Shown: in pieces, positions 1 through 8,447 of the stretch | How positions within the stretch are numbered: the stretch's first letter is position 1 | Layout: each line of letters opens with the position of its first letter | DNA from: an uncultured Pelagibacteraceae bacterium | GTDB lineage: Bacteria > Pseudomonadota > Alphaproteobacteria > Pelagibacterales > Pelagibacteraceae | Length of the DNA stretch: 42,146 bases | Assembly: GCA_902613065.1 (NCBI GenBank) | Contig: CACMFU010000011.1 | Location: 1 to 42,146, forward strand | Direction of reading: 5' to 3' | The notes under the pieces: generated by a model | Told to the model about the DNA's origin: nothing | The model's database searches: none | Seen by the model: only the letters and a program-made list of their open reading frames with translations | Translations under genes and position numbers: made by a program

Positions 1-666
1 TTAAATATAAAAAAAAATAATGATAAAAAAAATATAGAAATTGATCAAATTAGAGAAATCATAAAGTTTACAAATCAATCCTCCTTTAATAATAAATCAA
101 GATTTATAATTCTCGACGATGTTGAATTTTTAAATATTAATTCATCAAATGCTTTATTAAAAAATTTAGAAGAACCAAATGAAAATGTTTTTTTTATTTT
201 AATTTTTAATTCAGAGAAGTTTTTAATAGATACAATAAAATCCCGATGTATAGAATTTAAATTAAGTATATCTAATGAGGATACTAGATTGATTGTTAAT
301 AATTACTTTAATGAAAATATTTATGAACAAATAAATTCAAATTTGATAAATTATTACTCAACGCCTTTTTTTTTAATATCCTTAATAAACTATATGAATG
401 AATTTGAATTATCAGTATCCGAAACCACAGTTGATGATTTGTTAGTTAATTTAATTAATAATAAGCACTATATTAAACAAGAGTTTATAAGAGATAATTT
501 AAATATGATTATTGAATTATTTTTTTATAAACATATAAACACAACAAAAAAATTGTCATATAAAGTTAAAGAATATTATTATTCAAAATTATCTAATGTA
601 AAAAAATTTAATCTTGATTATGAAACTTTTTTTTTAGAATTTAAGGATAAATTATTAAGTGAATAA
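1..666 (+). CDS. holB: DNA polymerase III delta' subunit, 5'-truncated
   Basis: The frame is open from base 1, so the gene starts outside the window; the first ATG/TTG codons inside are not the true start. The visible protein is the C-terminal two thirds of a clamp-loader AAA+ subunit: a QIREI segment, the Walker-B-like ILDDVE, then SSNALLKNLEEPN and the SRC motif (IKSRC), which is typical of delta' and supplies the arginine finger. The rest is a poorly conserved, helical, Lys/Asn-rich C-terminal collar. Delta' works with delta and tau/gamma to load the beta clamp. The gene overlaps metG by 8 bases (GTG start inside its end), and holB is often followed by metG-tatD-MBL in alphaproteobacteria, which supports the call. 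Confidence 0.85.
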   Translation, partial: LNIKKNNDKKNIEIDQIREIIKFTNQSSFNNKSRFIILDDVEFLNINSSNALLKNLEEPNENVFFILIFNSEKFLIDTIKSRCIEFKLSISNEDTRLIVNNYFNENIYEQINSNLINYYSTPFFLISLINYMNEFELSVSETTVDDLLVNLINNKHYIKQEFIRDNLNMIIELFFYKHINTTKKLSYKVKEYYYSKLSNVKKFNLDYETFFLEFKDKLLSE

Positions 667-2185
667 AAATTATTATATAACAACACCAATTTACTATCCT
701 TCTGCTAAACCTCATATGGGACATGCATACTCAAGTATAATTGCTGATTTTTTTGCACGTTTCAAAAAAATTGATGGTTTTAATGTCTATTTTTTAACAG
801 GCACAGATGAGCATGGATTAAAAATACAAAGATCTGCTGAAAAGTTAAATAAAGATCCAAAATCATTTTGTGATGAAATAAGTAAAACATTTGAGGATTT
901 AACCAAAACATTAAACTTATCAAATACTGATTTTATAAGAACTACAGAAGATAGACATAAAGTATCTGTACAAAATTTATGGAATATACTTGAAAAAAAT
1001 AAGCAAATTTTTTTGTCTAAATATTCTGGTTGGTATTCTGTATCAGACGAGGCTTTTTATAATGAAGATGAGGTCGAAGAAAAAGATGGTTTAAAAGTTG
1101 CTAAATCATCTGGTTCAGCTGTTGAGTGGGTTGAAGAAGAATCTTTTTTTTTTAAACTTTCAGAATGGGAAAAACCTTTATTAGATTTTTATGAAAAAAA
1201 TAAAAATTTCATATTACCTGAAAGTAGAAGAAATGAAGTAATTAGCTTTGTCAAAAGTGGCTTAAAAGACTTATCTGTTAGTAGAAAAACATTTTCATGG
1301 GGTGTAAAAGTACCTAGTGATGAAAATCATGTCGTTTATGTATGGTTAGATGCATTAACAAATTATTTAAGTTCTTTAAAATATCCCGATGAAAATAATG
1401 AATTATATAAAAGTTTTTGGCCAGCAGATTTACATATTATTGGTAAAGACATATTAAGATTTCATGCTATTTATTGGCCAGCATTCTTATTGGCTGCAAA
1501 AATAGAACCACCAAAAAGGGTATACGGACATGGATGGATACTCTCTGGTGATGAAAAAATGTCAAAATCAAAAGGAAATATTTTAGATCCATTAGAAATA
1601 ATAAATGTTTATGGTTTAGATCCATTAAGATATTATTTACTTAAAGAAGTTTCTTTTGGTAATGATGGAAATATTTCAGAGGAAAAACTAGAAAATTGTA
1701 TTAATAGTGATTTAGCAAATAATTTTGGAAACTTATGTCAAAGAGTGCTTTCTTTTGCTGAAAAAAATTGTTCATCCTTAATACCTGATCATAAATTTAC
1801 AGATGAAGATTTAGAAATTTTAAAACCATTAAATAATCTAGATAAAATAAGATCATTTATAGATAATCAAGACATAAACCAATATATGAATTTTATTGTA
1901 GATAGATTGTTTGCAGCAAATAAATATTTTAATGATCAGGAACCTTGGAAGAAAAAAGATGATAGATTAAGGTTAAATACGATTGTTTATACTGCATTAG
2001 AATTAATTAGAAAAATCACTATCTTGCTCTATCCAGTAATGCCAGAAACATCATTAAAAGTGCTAAATGTGTTTGATGAAACAGAAAATTCTATTGATTT
2101 TACATCAATTGATAATAATGAAATTTTAAAAAAAAATTTAAAAATAAATAAATTAGATATTTTGTTTAAAAAAATTGAAAAATGA
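659..2185 (+). CDS. metG: Methionyl-tRNA synthetase
   Basis: Class I aminoacyl-tRNA synthetase that charges tRNA-Met. The N-terminus reads YYITTPIYYPSAKPHMGHAY, with the HIGH-like signature PHMGHA. The KMSKS loop is seen as EKMSKSKGN near residue 300. The connective segment (GWYSVSDEAFY ... VEWVEEESFFF) has no cysteine knuckle, as in the zinc-free MetG group. At 508 residues it ends after the anticodon-binding helices and lacks the C-terminal EMAPII-like tRNA-binding domain of longer versions. The start is GTG, 8 bases inside holB. It overlaps tatD by ATGA, which suggests translational coupling. Confidence 0.95.
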   Translation: MNKNYYITTPIYYPSAKPHMGHAYSSIIADFFARFKKIDGFNVYFLTGTDEHGLKIQRSAEKLNKDPKSFCDEISKTFEDLTKTLNLSNTDFIRTTEDRHKVSVQNLWNILEKNKQIFLSKYSGWYSVSDEAFYNEDEVEEKDGLKVAKSSGSAVEWVEEESFFFKLSEWEKPLLDFYEKNKNFILPESRRNEVISFVKSGLKDLSVSRKTFSWGVKVPSDENHVVYVWLDALTNYLSSLKYPDENNELYKSFWPADLHIIGKDILRFHAIYWPAFLLAAKIEPPKRVYGHGWILSGDEKMSKSKGNILDPLEIINVYGLDPLRYYLLKEVSFGNDGNISEEKLENCINSDLANNFGNLCQRVLSFAEKNCSSLIPDHKFTDEDLEILKPLNNLDKIRSFIDNQDINQYMNFIVDRLFAANKYFNDQEPWKKKDDRLRLNTIVYTALELIRKITILLYPVMPETSLKVLNVFDETENSIDFTSIDNNEILKKNLKINKLDILFKKIEK

Positions 2186-2943
2186 TAGATTCTCATTGTC
2201 ATCTTGATCACGAACCCCTTTATTCAAATATTAGTGATGTTATCAAACGTTCTAAGGAAAATGGATTAAAGAAAATTCTAACTATTTCGACCAATTCAAA
2301 AAGTTTTGAAAATATTAAAAAAATAATAAATCTTGATGAAATAATTTATGGAAGTGTAGGAGTTCATCCTCATGAGTCCAGCATTGATAAAATGGATAAA
2401 AAATTCATTGTTGAAAATGCTAATAAATTTAAAAAAATAATTGGAGTAGGAGAGACAGGATTAGATTTTTATTATGAAAATAGTCATAAAGATGATCAAA
2501 TTAAAAGTTTTGAGACACATATAGAGGCCTCCATTGAACTAAATTATCCTTTAATAGTTCATTCTAGAAGTGCCGAAACAGAAACTTTTGATATTTTAAA
2601 TAAATATAAAAATAGCGATATTAAAATACTCATGCACTGTTTTACTGGTTCAAATGAATTTGCAAAAAAAATGATGACATTAAATGCGTATTTTTCTGCT
2701 AGTGGAATAATAACTTTCAAAAATAGTACTGATCTACAAGAAACATTTAAAATGATTGAAAATGACAAAATTTTAATCGAAACAGATAGCCCTTTTTTAG
2801 CTCCAATACCAATGAGAGGTAAAAAAAATGAACCTTCTTTTATTAAATATACATTGGAAAAACTTTCAGAATTAAAATCAATTACTTTTGATGAATTAGA
2901 AGATATTACAAACAATAATTTTGAAAGATTATTTTTTCATTAA
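2182..2943 (+). CDS. tatD: TatD family metal-dependent hydrolase (DNase)
   Basis: TIM-barrel amidohydrolase-type enzyme of the TatD family, 253 residues, the usual length. Metal and active-site motifs are visible: MIDSHCHLD at the N-terminus, GVGETGLDF in the middle, VHSR, MHCFTGS and the C-terminal ETDSPFLAP. Family members are 3'-5' exonucleases or DNA/RNA-processing phosphoesterases; the cellular substrate cannot be told from the sequence. It starts in an ATGA overlap with metG and its TAA shares one base with the ATG of the next gene, so the three genes form one tightly coupled unit. Confidence 0.93.
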   Translation: MIDSHCHLDHEPLYSNISDVIKRSKENGLKKILTISTNSKSFENIKKIINLDEIIYGSVGVHPHESSIDKMDKKFIVENANKFKKIIGVGETGLDFYYENSHKDDQIKSFETHIEASIELNYPLIVHSRSAETETFDILNKYKNSDIKILMHCFTGSNEFAKKMMTLNAYFSASGIITFKNSTDLQETFKMIENDKILIETDSPFLAPIPMRGKKNEPSFIKYTLEKLSELKSITFDELEDITNNNFERLFFH

Positions 2944-3719
2944 TGAGTATAAAATTTATAATATTAGGTTGTGGAAGCTCCATGGGTGTGCCAAGACCCG
3001 ATGGATTTTTTGGAAATTGTGATCCAAAAAATAAGAAAAATTATAGAACAAGATGTTCTGCACTGATTAAAACAACTGATGAAAATATTTTAATTGATAC
3101 ATCTCCTGACTTAAGACAACAGTTATTGCGTCATAAAATTAAGAAAATTGATAAAGTATTTTACTCACATATGCATGCTGATCAAACTCATGGCATTAAT
3201 GACTTAAGATCTTTTTTTATTAATAGTAGAAAACAAGTTAATGTTTATGCTGATAATGAAACATCAAGACTTTTAAAACAAAGTTTTTCATATTGTTTTA
3301 AAAGTTTCTCTAAAGAATACCCTGCAACTTTAAAATTAAATAAATTAAAAAAAAATTCTTTTATTAAACATAAAAATAAAAATTTAAAATTTAAATCAAT
3401 TGTTGTTCAGCATGGTTCAGTCAAATCTAATTGTTTTATAATTGACAAAAAACTTGCATACATTACTGATGTTAGCGATATTTACAAAAAAGATTACTCA
3501 TATTTCAAAAATCTAAAGTATTTAATAATTGATTGTCTTTGGTACAATTTTCATCCATCACACTTTAACTTAGAAAAATCTTTGTATTTTATTAAAAAAT
3601 TTAAACCAAAAAACGCTATTCTTTCAAATCTATCACCAGTCTTAGATTATAACCAGTTAAAGAAAGTTATACCTAAAAATGTTATACCAGCACATGATGG
3701 TTTAACTGTAGAACTATAG
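2943..3719 (+). CDS. MBL-fold metallohydrolase, PhnP/YcbX-like
   Basis: A 258-residue metallo-beta-lactamase-fold phosphodiesterase. The N-terminal LGCGSSMGVPRPDG and the cysteine-containing loop (NCDP, TRCSALI) are typical of the PhnP-like branch that follows tatD in many alphaproteobacteria. The metal motif appears as SHMHADQTHGINDLR (HxHxDxxHG), with a further histidine in VVQHG, the aspartate of ITDVSD and a late PAHDG. Family knowledge supports hydrolysis of small cyclic phosphodiesters, but the substrate here is unknown. It shares one base with the tatD stop. Its 3' end overlaps the convergent peroxidase gene by 6 bases. Confidence 0.85.
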   Translation: MSIKFIILGCGSSMGVPRPDGFFGNCDPKNKKNYRTRCSALIKTTDENILIDTSPDLRQQLLRHKIKKIDKVFYSHMHADQTHGINDLRSFFINSRKQVNVYADNETSRLLKQSFSYCFKSFSKEYPATLKLNKLKKNSFIKHKNKNLKFKSIVVQHGSVKSNCFIIDKKLAYITDVSDIYKKDYSYFKNLKYLIIDCLWYNFHPSHFNLEKSLYFIKKFKPKNAILSNLSPVLDYNQLKKVIPKNVIPAHDGLTVEL

Positions 3720-4259
3720 TATTTCTTCAATTTTATTTATGATTTTATTTGATGTAGGTTTTGTAAAAGAAGCATATGTTTCTTCTACATTTCCCTGTTT
3801 ATTGATTAATATTTTATGAAAATTCCATTTAGGAATTGCAGATTTGCCAAAATTATTTTCTGCCCACTTAAAAATCTCATGAGCATCGCTACCTTTTACC
3901 TCTGTGATAGTTGTTAATGGAAAATTTATTTCAAAATTAACTTCACAAAATTCTTTTACTTCACTATTGGTTTTTTTTTCTTGATTAAAAGAATCTGAGG
4001 GCACTCCAAGGACAATAAGACCCTTAGATTTGTATTTATCCCATAATTCTTGCAGATCCTCATATTGTTTTGTGAAACCACAATAGCTGGCAGTGTTTAC
4101 TATAAGTATAACTTTATCTCGATAATCTTTTAATTTAATGATTTCTCCGTTAATACTCTCTATTTCTAAATCATAAAAACTTTCCTGATTATTGCTCATT
4201 GCTGAATTTTTAAAAAAAAACATTATTATTGTTAAACTTATTATTATTAATCTTTTCAT
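3714..4259 (-). CDS. Glutathione peroxidase family thiol peroxidase, secreted
   Basis: A 181-residue GPx-fold peroxidase. Residues 1-20 are a hydrophobic signal sequence with positive start (MKRLIIISLTIIMFFF), so the enzyme is likely exported. The catalytic centre is NTASYCGFTKQY with cysteine (C60) in place of selenocysteine. A conserved PKWNFHKILI supplies the tryptophan. The usual second-motif glutamine region reads VPSDSFNQEKK, so the match to classic enzymes is looser there. It reduces hydrogen or lipid peroxides, probably with thioredoxin-like donors rather than glutathione (inference from Cys-type members). It lies downstream of nhaA, with a hairpin at the junction. Confidence 0.88.
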   Translation of the reverse strand: MKRLIIISLTIIMFFFKNSAMSNNQESFYDLEIESINGEIIKLKDYRDKVILIVNTASYCGFTKQYEDLQELWDKYKSKGLIVLGVPSDSFNQEKKTNSEVKEFCEVNFEINFPLTTITEVKGSDAHEIFKWAENNFGKSAIPKWNFHKILINKQGNVEETYASFTKPTSNKIINKIEEIL

Positions 4260-4261
4260 AA

Positions 4262-4288
4262 ACTACTTACTTATTTGGTGTAAGTAGT
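4262..4288 (-). promoter_or_regulatory. Perfect 9-bp hairpin across nhaA stop / gpx start
   Basis: On the minus strand ACTACTTAC is followed by 9 bases and then its exact complement GTAAGTAGT. The hairpin contains the nhaA TAA stop and ends 2 bases before the gpx ATG. There is no U-run after it, so a classic terminator is unlikely. It could hide or set the gpx translation start, or act as an mRNA-processing signal (inference). Confidence 0.4.
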
Positions 4289-5439
4289 ATTAAGAAGTAC
4301 CCAAATAAAGTGGATAATAATGACCCAGTTAAAACTCCTATTTTAACTCCATCCATGTATTGCATATTTTCAACAAAAGCTAAATTCCCAACAAATAAGC
4401 TCATTGTAAAACCAATGCCTGTTAAAACACCAACGCCATAAAAGTTAAACCAGTTAGAATTATTAGGCATCTGGGCTATTTTCATTTTTATTGAAACATA
4501 AGAAAATACAAATACTCCTAATTGTTTACCAACAAATAATCCTAATAAAATTCCTAATGGAACTTTATCAAGTAAAGATGCAAAAGATAAACCTTCTAAT
4601 GAAACACCTGCATTCGCAAAAGCAAATAATGGCATAATACCAAATGCAACATATGGACTAATTGCATGTTCAATTTTTATTAGTAGTGAAAAGTCTTTGT
4701 CTTTTTTTCTATGAGGTATAGTCATTGCTAGCAAAACTCCAGCAATTGTTGCATGTATTCCAGAATTGTGAGTGAAGTCCCAAAGAAATATCCCAACAAT
4801 TAAATAAGGTAAAAATTTTTTTATATTGAACTTATTTATTACAAGAAGAACAATAAAGGCTAAAAGCATTAAGCTTAAATATTTTATACTTAAGTCGCCA
4901 GAATAAAATAATGCAATAATTACTATTGCGCCCAAATCATCTATAATAGCTAAAGCAGTTAGAAAAACTTTTAATGATAAAGGAACTCTTTTACCCAATA
5001 ATGAAAGTACTCCTAAAGAAAATGCGATATCAGTTGCGGATGGAATAGCCCATCCATTCATTGTTTCACTATCTCCAAAATTAATAAAAACATAAAATAA
5101 TGCAGGTACTAACATTCCACCCACCGCTGCAATAATTGGTAGAAGAGCCTGTTTTATATTTGAAAGTTCACCTTGTAAAAATTCTCTTTTAATTTCCAAT
5201 GTTACAAAGAAGAAAAATATTGCCATTAAAGCGTCATTAATCCAATGTAAAACAGATAATTTTAAACCAAAGTTGTTTATTCCCAAAAATAAATATTTAT
5301 TCAATGTAGAAAAATATATTTCTGCTAAATTAGAATTGCTTACAATTAAAGCTATTATTGCTGCAAAAAGCAAAACAAGACCACTAGCAGCTTCTAATTT
5401 GAAAAACCACCTAAATGGTTTTGTAATTATCTGAATCAT
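4267..5439 (-). CDS. nhaA: Na+/H+ antiporter NhaA
   Basis: Inner-membrane sodium/proton antiporter of 390 residues, full length for NhaA, with about 12 hydrophobic segments. The key motif is intact: LTALAIIDDLGAIVIIALFYS with the ion-binding aspartate pair D167/D168 (D163/D164 in E. coli), and ATDIAF containing the equivalent of D133. The early segment EIKREFLQGEL and late VGVLTGIGFTMSLF are also family signatures. It exports Na+ in exchange for protons, which is expected in a marine cell. It is followed on the same strand by the peroxidase and preceded, with a 1-base gap, by the zinc-ribbon gene. Confidence 0.95.
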   Translation of the reverse strand: MIQIITKPFRWFFKLEAASGLVLLFAAIIALIVSNSNLAEIYFSTLNKYLFLGINNFGLKLSVLHWINDALMAIFFFFVTLEIKREFLQGELSNIKQALLPIIAAVGGMLVPALFYVFINFGDSETMNGWAIPSATDIAFSLGVLSLLGKRVPLSLKVFLTALAIIDDLGAIVIIALFYSGDLSIKYLSLMLLAFIVLLVINKFNIKKFLPYLIVGIFLWDFTHNSGIHATIAGVLLAMTIPHRKKDKDFSLLIKIEHAISPYVAFGIMPLFAFANAGVSLEGLSFASLLDKVPLGILLGLFVGKQLGVFVFSYVSIKMKIAQMPNNSNWFNFYGVGVLTGIGFTMSLFVGNLAFVENMQYMDGVKIGVLTGSLLSTLFGYFLILLTPNK

Positions 5440-5440
5440 T

Positions 5441-5935
5441 TTACCTGACTAAATCTTTAATAAATAATTTCAAGTCATTTATTACTAGATAAAGACTATC
5501 TGACATTTTTAATATACCAGGAAATATTACAGATATCTGATTTTTGAATGTGTCTATAAGCAAAATAAATGCAATAATTGAAATAATTATTAGAAATATT
5601 TTTTTAATAATTTTGTTTTCTTTTGAAACTGAACTTTTATCAATAGACACTAATTCTTTTGATGTGCTCTCTTTTGTTGAAGATTTTTTTAGAATTTTTT
5701 TTCTTATTTTTTTTGTTTGTTTTATAGGCGCATCAATTGGTTCTATATTTATCTCTGATTTATTTGCTTCAATTTCATTTGTTTTTATAGTTTCAATTTT
5801 TAATTCTAAATTTTCTTCTTTTTTATAAAACCATGTGTGATCGCAATTGCCGCACTTTAAAAGTCTACCTTCATCTGGAATTAATTTTTCATCAATATTG
5901 AACTTCTTATAACAAGCAGGGCATTCAATGATCAT
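5441..5935 (-). CDS. Zinc-ribbon (MJ0042-type) single-span membrane protein
   Basis: A 164-residue protein with an N-terminal zinc ribbon of the MJ0042 type (ECPACYKKFNI ... LLKCGNCDHTWFYK; two CxxC pairs about 23 residues apart). A long acidic and lysine-rich linker follows (residues about 45-105). Then comes one strongly hydrophobic segment (about 108-126, IIKKIFLIIISIIAFILLI) and a short tail. Such proteins are common in alphaproteobacteria and have no well-defined function. It precedes nhaA by one base, so it is likely co-transcribed. Nothing in the sequence supports DNA binding specifically. Confidence 0.75.
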   Translation of the reverse strand: MIIECPACYKKFNIDEKLIPDEGRLLKCGNCDHTWFYKKEENLELKIETIKTNEIEANKSEINIEPIDAPIKQTKKIRKKILKKSSTKESTSKELVSIDKSSVSKENKIIKKIFLIIISIIAFILLIDTFKNQISVIFPGILKMSDSLYLVINDLKLFIKDLVR

Positions 5936-6030
5936 AGATACATATATATAGCAAATTTTATAAAATTTCCTTTTAAATAGTGATTAATATTCTTTGAAAT
6001 TTTTTTTATCTACTGTATTAGTACTGCATT

Positions 6031-6107
6031 CGGGGTGTAGCGCAGCCTGGTAGCGCACTTGGTTTGGGACCAAGGGGCCGTAGGTTCGAATCCTACCACC
6101 CCGACCA
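6031..6107 (+). tRNA. tRNA-Pro (UGG)
   Basis: A 77-base cloverleaf with encoded CCA. The acceptor strands CGGGGTG and CACCCCG pair fully, the T-arm contains GGTTCGAATCC, and the anticodon stem CTTGG/CCAAG encloses TTTGGGA with TGG at 6065-6067. The D-arm region is GCGCAGCCTGGTAGCGC. The next gene starts only 4 bases after the CCA. Confidence 0.97.
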
Positions 6108-6111
6108 TTTT

Positions 6112-6393
6112 ATGAAAAAAGCTAAAATATATAAACCTTCTAAAACCGCTATGCAGTCGGGATTAAAGAAATTTGATAAATGGATTATTGAATACATTAC
6201 TGATGATCCGGGCACGAATCCTTTGATGGGGTGGGAGAGTTCTACTGATACTTATGGAGAATTAAAATTAGAGTTTTCTACTAAAGAATTAGCAATTGAG
6301 TATGCAAAAAAAAATAATATTGATTTTGAACTAATAGAACCGAATAAAAGAAAAGTTACTTTAAAATCTTATGCTGATAATTTTACAAAATAA
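6112..6393 (+). CDS. NDUFS4-like NADH dehydrogenase accessory subunit (ETC complex I region)
   Basis: A 93-residue protein matching the ETC complex I conserved-region family (NDUFS4, 18 kDa accessory subunit of respiratory complex I). Recognisable pieces are PSKTAMQSG near the start, WIIEY, NPLMGWESSTDTYGELKLEF in the middle and FSTKELAIEYAKKN. The family is restricted to alphaproteobacteria and mitochondria and stabilises the peripheral arm of complex I. I chose ATG 6112: an upstream in-frame TTG at 6064 lies inside the tRNA. No Shine-Dalgarno is visible. Its TAA shares a base with the next ATG. Confidence 0.88.
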   Translation: MKKAKIYKPSKTAMQSGLKKFDKWIIEYITDDPGTNPLMGWESSTDTYGELKLEFSTKELAIEYAKKNNIDFELIEPNKRKVTLKSYADNFTK

Positions 6394-7391
6394 TGTTTAA
6401 ATTTTTTACAGAAAAAAGATGGTACGGTTGGAGCATATTTGGTTCAATCTTCATATTAGTTTCAACTTGGTATCAAGTACAATTAGATGTAAAAATTAAT
6501 GAATGGTTTGGTGAATTTTACGACACTCTTCAAAAAGCTTTAACAGAACCTGGTTCAGTCACAGAAACTGAATTTATTGGATATTTGTTTACATTTGCAA
6601 AAGTTGCAGGACTTTGGATTATAATTGCAATCGTAACTGGATTTTTTGTATCTCATTGGGTGTTTAGGTGGAGAACTTCAATGGCTGAATATTATCACTC
6701 TCAATGGCTAAAAGCTCGTTTGACTGAAGGGGCTTCGCAGAGAGTTCAAGAAGATACTTTAAAATTTGCAAGAATAATGGAGGGGCTTGGTGTTGGACTT
6801 TTAGATAGTATAATGACATTAGTAGCCTTCCTACCAATATTATGGGGATTATCTAAACAGGTCGATGTTCTTCCATGGATTGGTGAAGTTGATCATGCTT
6901 TAGTTTGGGTTGCAATAATATCTGCACTTGGTGGAACAGTTTTGTTAGCTGCTGTAGGAATAAAGTTGCCTGGTATAGAATACGATATTCAAAAAGAAGA
7001 AGCAGGTTATAGAAAAGAATTAGTCCATGGTGAGGACGATCCAATAAGAGCAGCTCCGCCAACAATTGGTCAATTATATGATAGAGTTAGAGGTATTCAT
7101 TATAAATCATATTTTCACTACTTGTATTTCAACGCAGTAAAATGGAGCTATTTTCAAGGAATGGTAATTGTTCCATATTTAGCTTTAGCACCAACTATAG
7201 TATCAGGTGCTATAACATTAGGTTTCGTTCAACGGATAACCAGAGCATTTGGAAGAGTTGAAAATTCGTTACAATACTTAGTTAGAAGCTGGTCAACCAT
7301 AGTGGAATTGATTTCAGTTTGGAAAAGATTAAGTGAATTTGAGGCTAGATTGAAATATAGTTCAGAAGAATCCACTGTTGAAAATATTTAA
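6393..7391 (+). CDS. SbmA/BacA-like inner-membrane peptide transporter
   Basis: A 332-residue multi-span membrane protein resembling SbmA/BacA. It has an early tryptophan-rich span, then a conserved block FRWRTSMAEYYHSQWL (about residues 92-107), RVQEDTLKFARIMEGLGVGLLDSIMTLVAFLPILW, and a C-terminal FGRVENSLQYLVRSWSTIVELISVWKRL. E. coli SbmA has about 400 residues, so this one is shorter. SbmA/BacA proteins import proline-rich and other peptides using the proton gradient; the substrate here is unknown. The hydrophilic loop near 195-230 (EYDIQKEEAGYRKELVH) matches the family. It is coupled by 1-base overlaps to the genes on both sides. Confidence 0.8.
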   Translation: MFKFFTEKRWYGWSIFGSIFILVSTWYQVQLDVKINEWFGEFYDTLQKALTEPGSVTETEFIGYLFTFAKVAGLWIIIAIVTGFFVSHWVFRWRTSMAEYYHSQWLKARLTEGASQRVQEDTLKFARIMEGLGVGLLDSIMTLVAFLPILWGLSKQVDVLPWIGEVDHALVWVAIISALGGTVLLAAVGIKLPGIEYDIQKEEAGYRKELVHGEDDPIRAAPPTIGQLYDRVRGIHYKSYFHYLYFNAVKWSYFQGMVIVPYLALAPTIVSGAITLGFVQRITRAFGRVENSLQYLVRSWSTIVELISVWKRLSEFEARLKYSSEESTVENI

Positions 7392-8335
7392 TGTCTTTAA
7401 ATAAAGATTTGATCAACTCACTTGTTAAAGTTACTTCAAGAGCAGCTATTAATTGTTATCAATATCTTGGTAAAGGGGATAAAAAATTAGCTGACAAAGC
7501 TGCTACGGATTCAATGAGAAATGATTTAAATAATCTAGAAATTAATGGAGAAGTAGTGATAGGTGAGGGTGAATTAGATGAAGCACCAATGTTATATATA
7601 GGAGAAAAACTTGGAAAAGGGAACGGTCCAAACGTAGATATAGCAGTAGATCCGCTTGAAGGAACAAACTTTGCAGCAAAAAATATTCCAGGAGCAATAT
7701 CTGTTTTAGCAATTTCAGATAAAGGAAATTTATTTAATGCTCCAGAAACCTACATGAATAAAATTGCAGTAGGTAAAGATATTCCATTCGATGCAACAGA
7801 CTTAGATTATCCTATAAAAAAAAATATTTCCAATATTGCAGAAGCCAAAAATAAAAATATTAATGAACTTACAGTTTGTATTCTTGATAGACCAAGACAT
7901 AAACAGATTATTGATGAATTAAAGTCATTAAAAGTAAATTTAAAATTAATTTCAGATGGTGATATTTGTGGAGCTCTCTTAGTAACTGATAATAAGTATA
8001 ATATAGACTTATTTTTAGGCATTGGAGGAGGGCCTGAAGGTGTAATCTCTGCAGCAGCTTTGGATGCTTATGGATGTAAATTTCAGGGAAGATTTTTATT
8101 TACAACAGATCTAGATAAAGCTAGAGCAAAAAAAATGGGAATATCTGACTTAAATAAAAAATATGAATTAAATGAAATCGTCAAAGGAGATAGTATTTTT
8201 TGTGCGACAGGTATTACCAGTACTGAAATGATTGCAGCTGTAAAAAAAGAAAATACAAAATTTATTACAGAAACTCTTGTCACACACAAAGAATCTACAA
8301 TAGAAATTATAAAAAGTGAGGAACCAATAGCTTGA
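7391..8335 (+). CDS. glpX: Class II fructose-1,6-bisphosphatase
   Basis: A 314-residue GlpX-type phosphatase of gluconeogenesis, hydrolysing fructose 1,6-bisphosphate to fructose 6-phosphate with divalent metal. Motifs: the metal-binding VIGEGELDEAPMLYIGEKLG, the lithium-sensitive phosphatase signature VDPLEGTN, then LDRPRH and GGGPEGVISAAALDAYG. It is 314 residues, normal for the family. It starts in a TAATG overlap with the transporter gene and ends 35 bases before tRNA-Glu; I see no terminator hairpin in between. Confidence 0.95.
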   Translation: MSLNKDLINSLVKVTSRAAINCYQYLGKGDKKLADKAATDSMRNDLNNLEINGEVVIGEGELDEAPMLYIGEKLGKGNGPNVDIAVDPLEGTNFAAKNIPGAISVLAISDKGNLFNAPETYMNKIAVGKDIPFDATDLDYPIKKNISNIAEAKNKNINELTVCILDRPRHKQIIDELKSLKVNLKLISDGDICGALLVTDNKYNIDLFLGIGGGPEGVISAAALDAYGCKFQGRFLFTTDLDKARAKKMGISDLNKKYELNEIVKGDSIFCATGITSTEMIAAVKKENTKFITETLVTHKESTIEIIKSEEPIA

Positions 8336-8370
8336 TTATTTTTAATAATTGCAATAGAAACTCCATCTCT

Positions 8371-8445
8371 GGTCCCTTCGTCTATCGGTTAGGACACATG
8401 GTTTTCATCCATGAAAGAGGGGTTCGATTCCCCTAGGGACCGCCA
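8371..8445 (+). tRNA. tRNA-Glu (UUC)
   Basis: A 75-base cloverleaf with encoded CCA. Acceptor strands GGTCCCT/AGGGACC pair fully, anticodon stem CATGG/CCATG encloses TTTTCAT with TTC at 8404-8406, and the T-arm GGGGTTCGATTCCCC is perfect. The next gene begins 2 bases after the CCA. Confidence 0.97.
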
Positions 8446-8447
8446 TA

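Noticed and set aside
6064..6111. TTG start giving the complex I subunit 16 extra residues
   Set aside because: It lies inside tRNA-Pro; the ATG at 6112 fits the family start.
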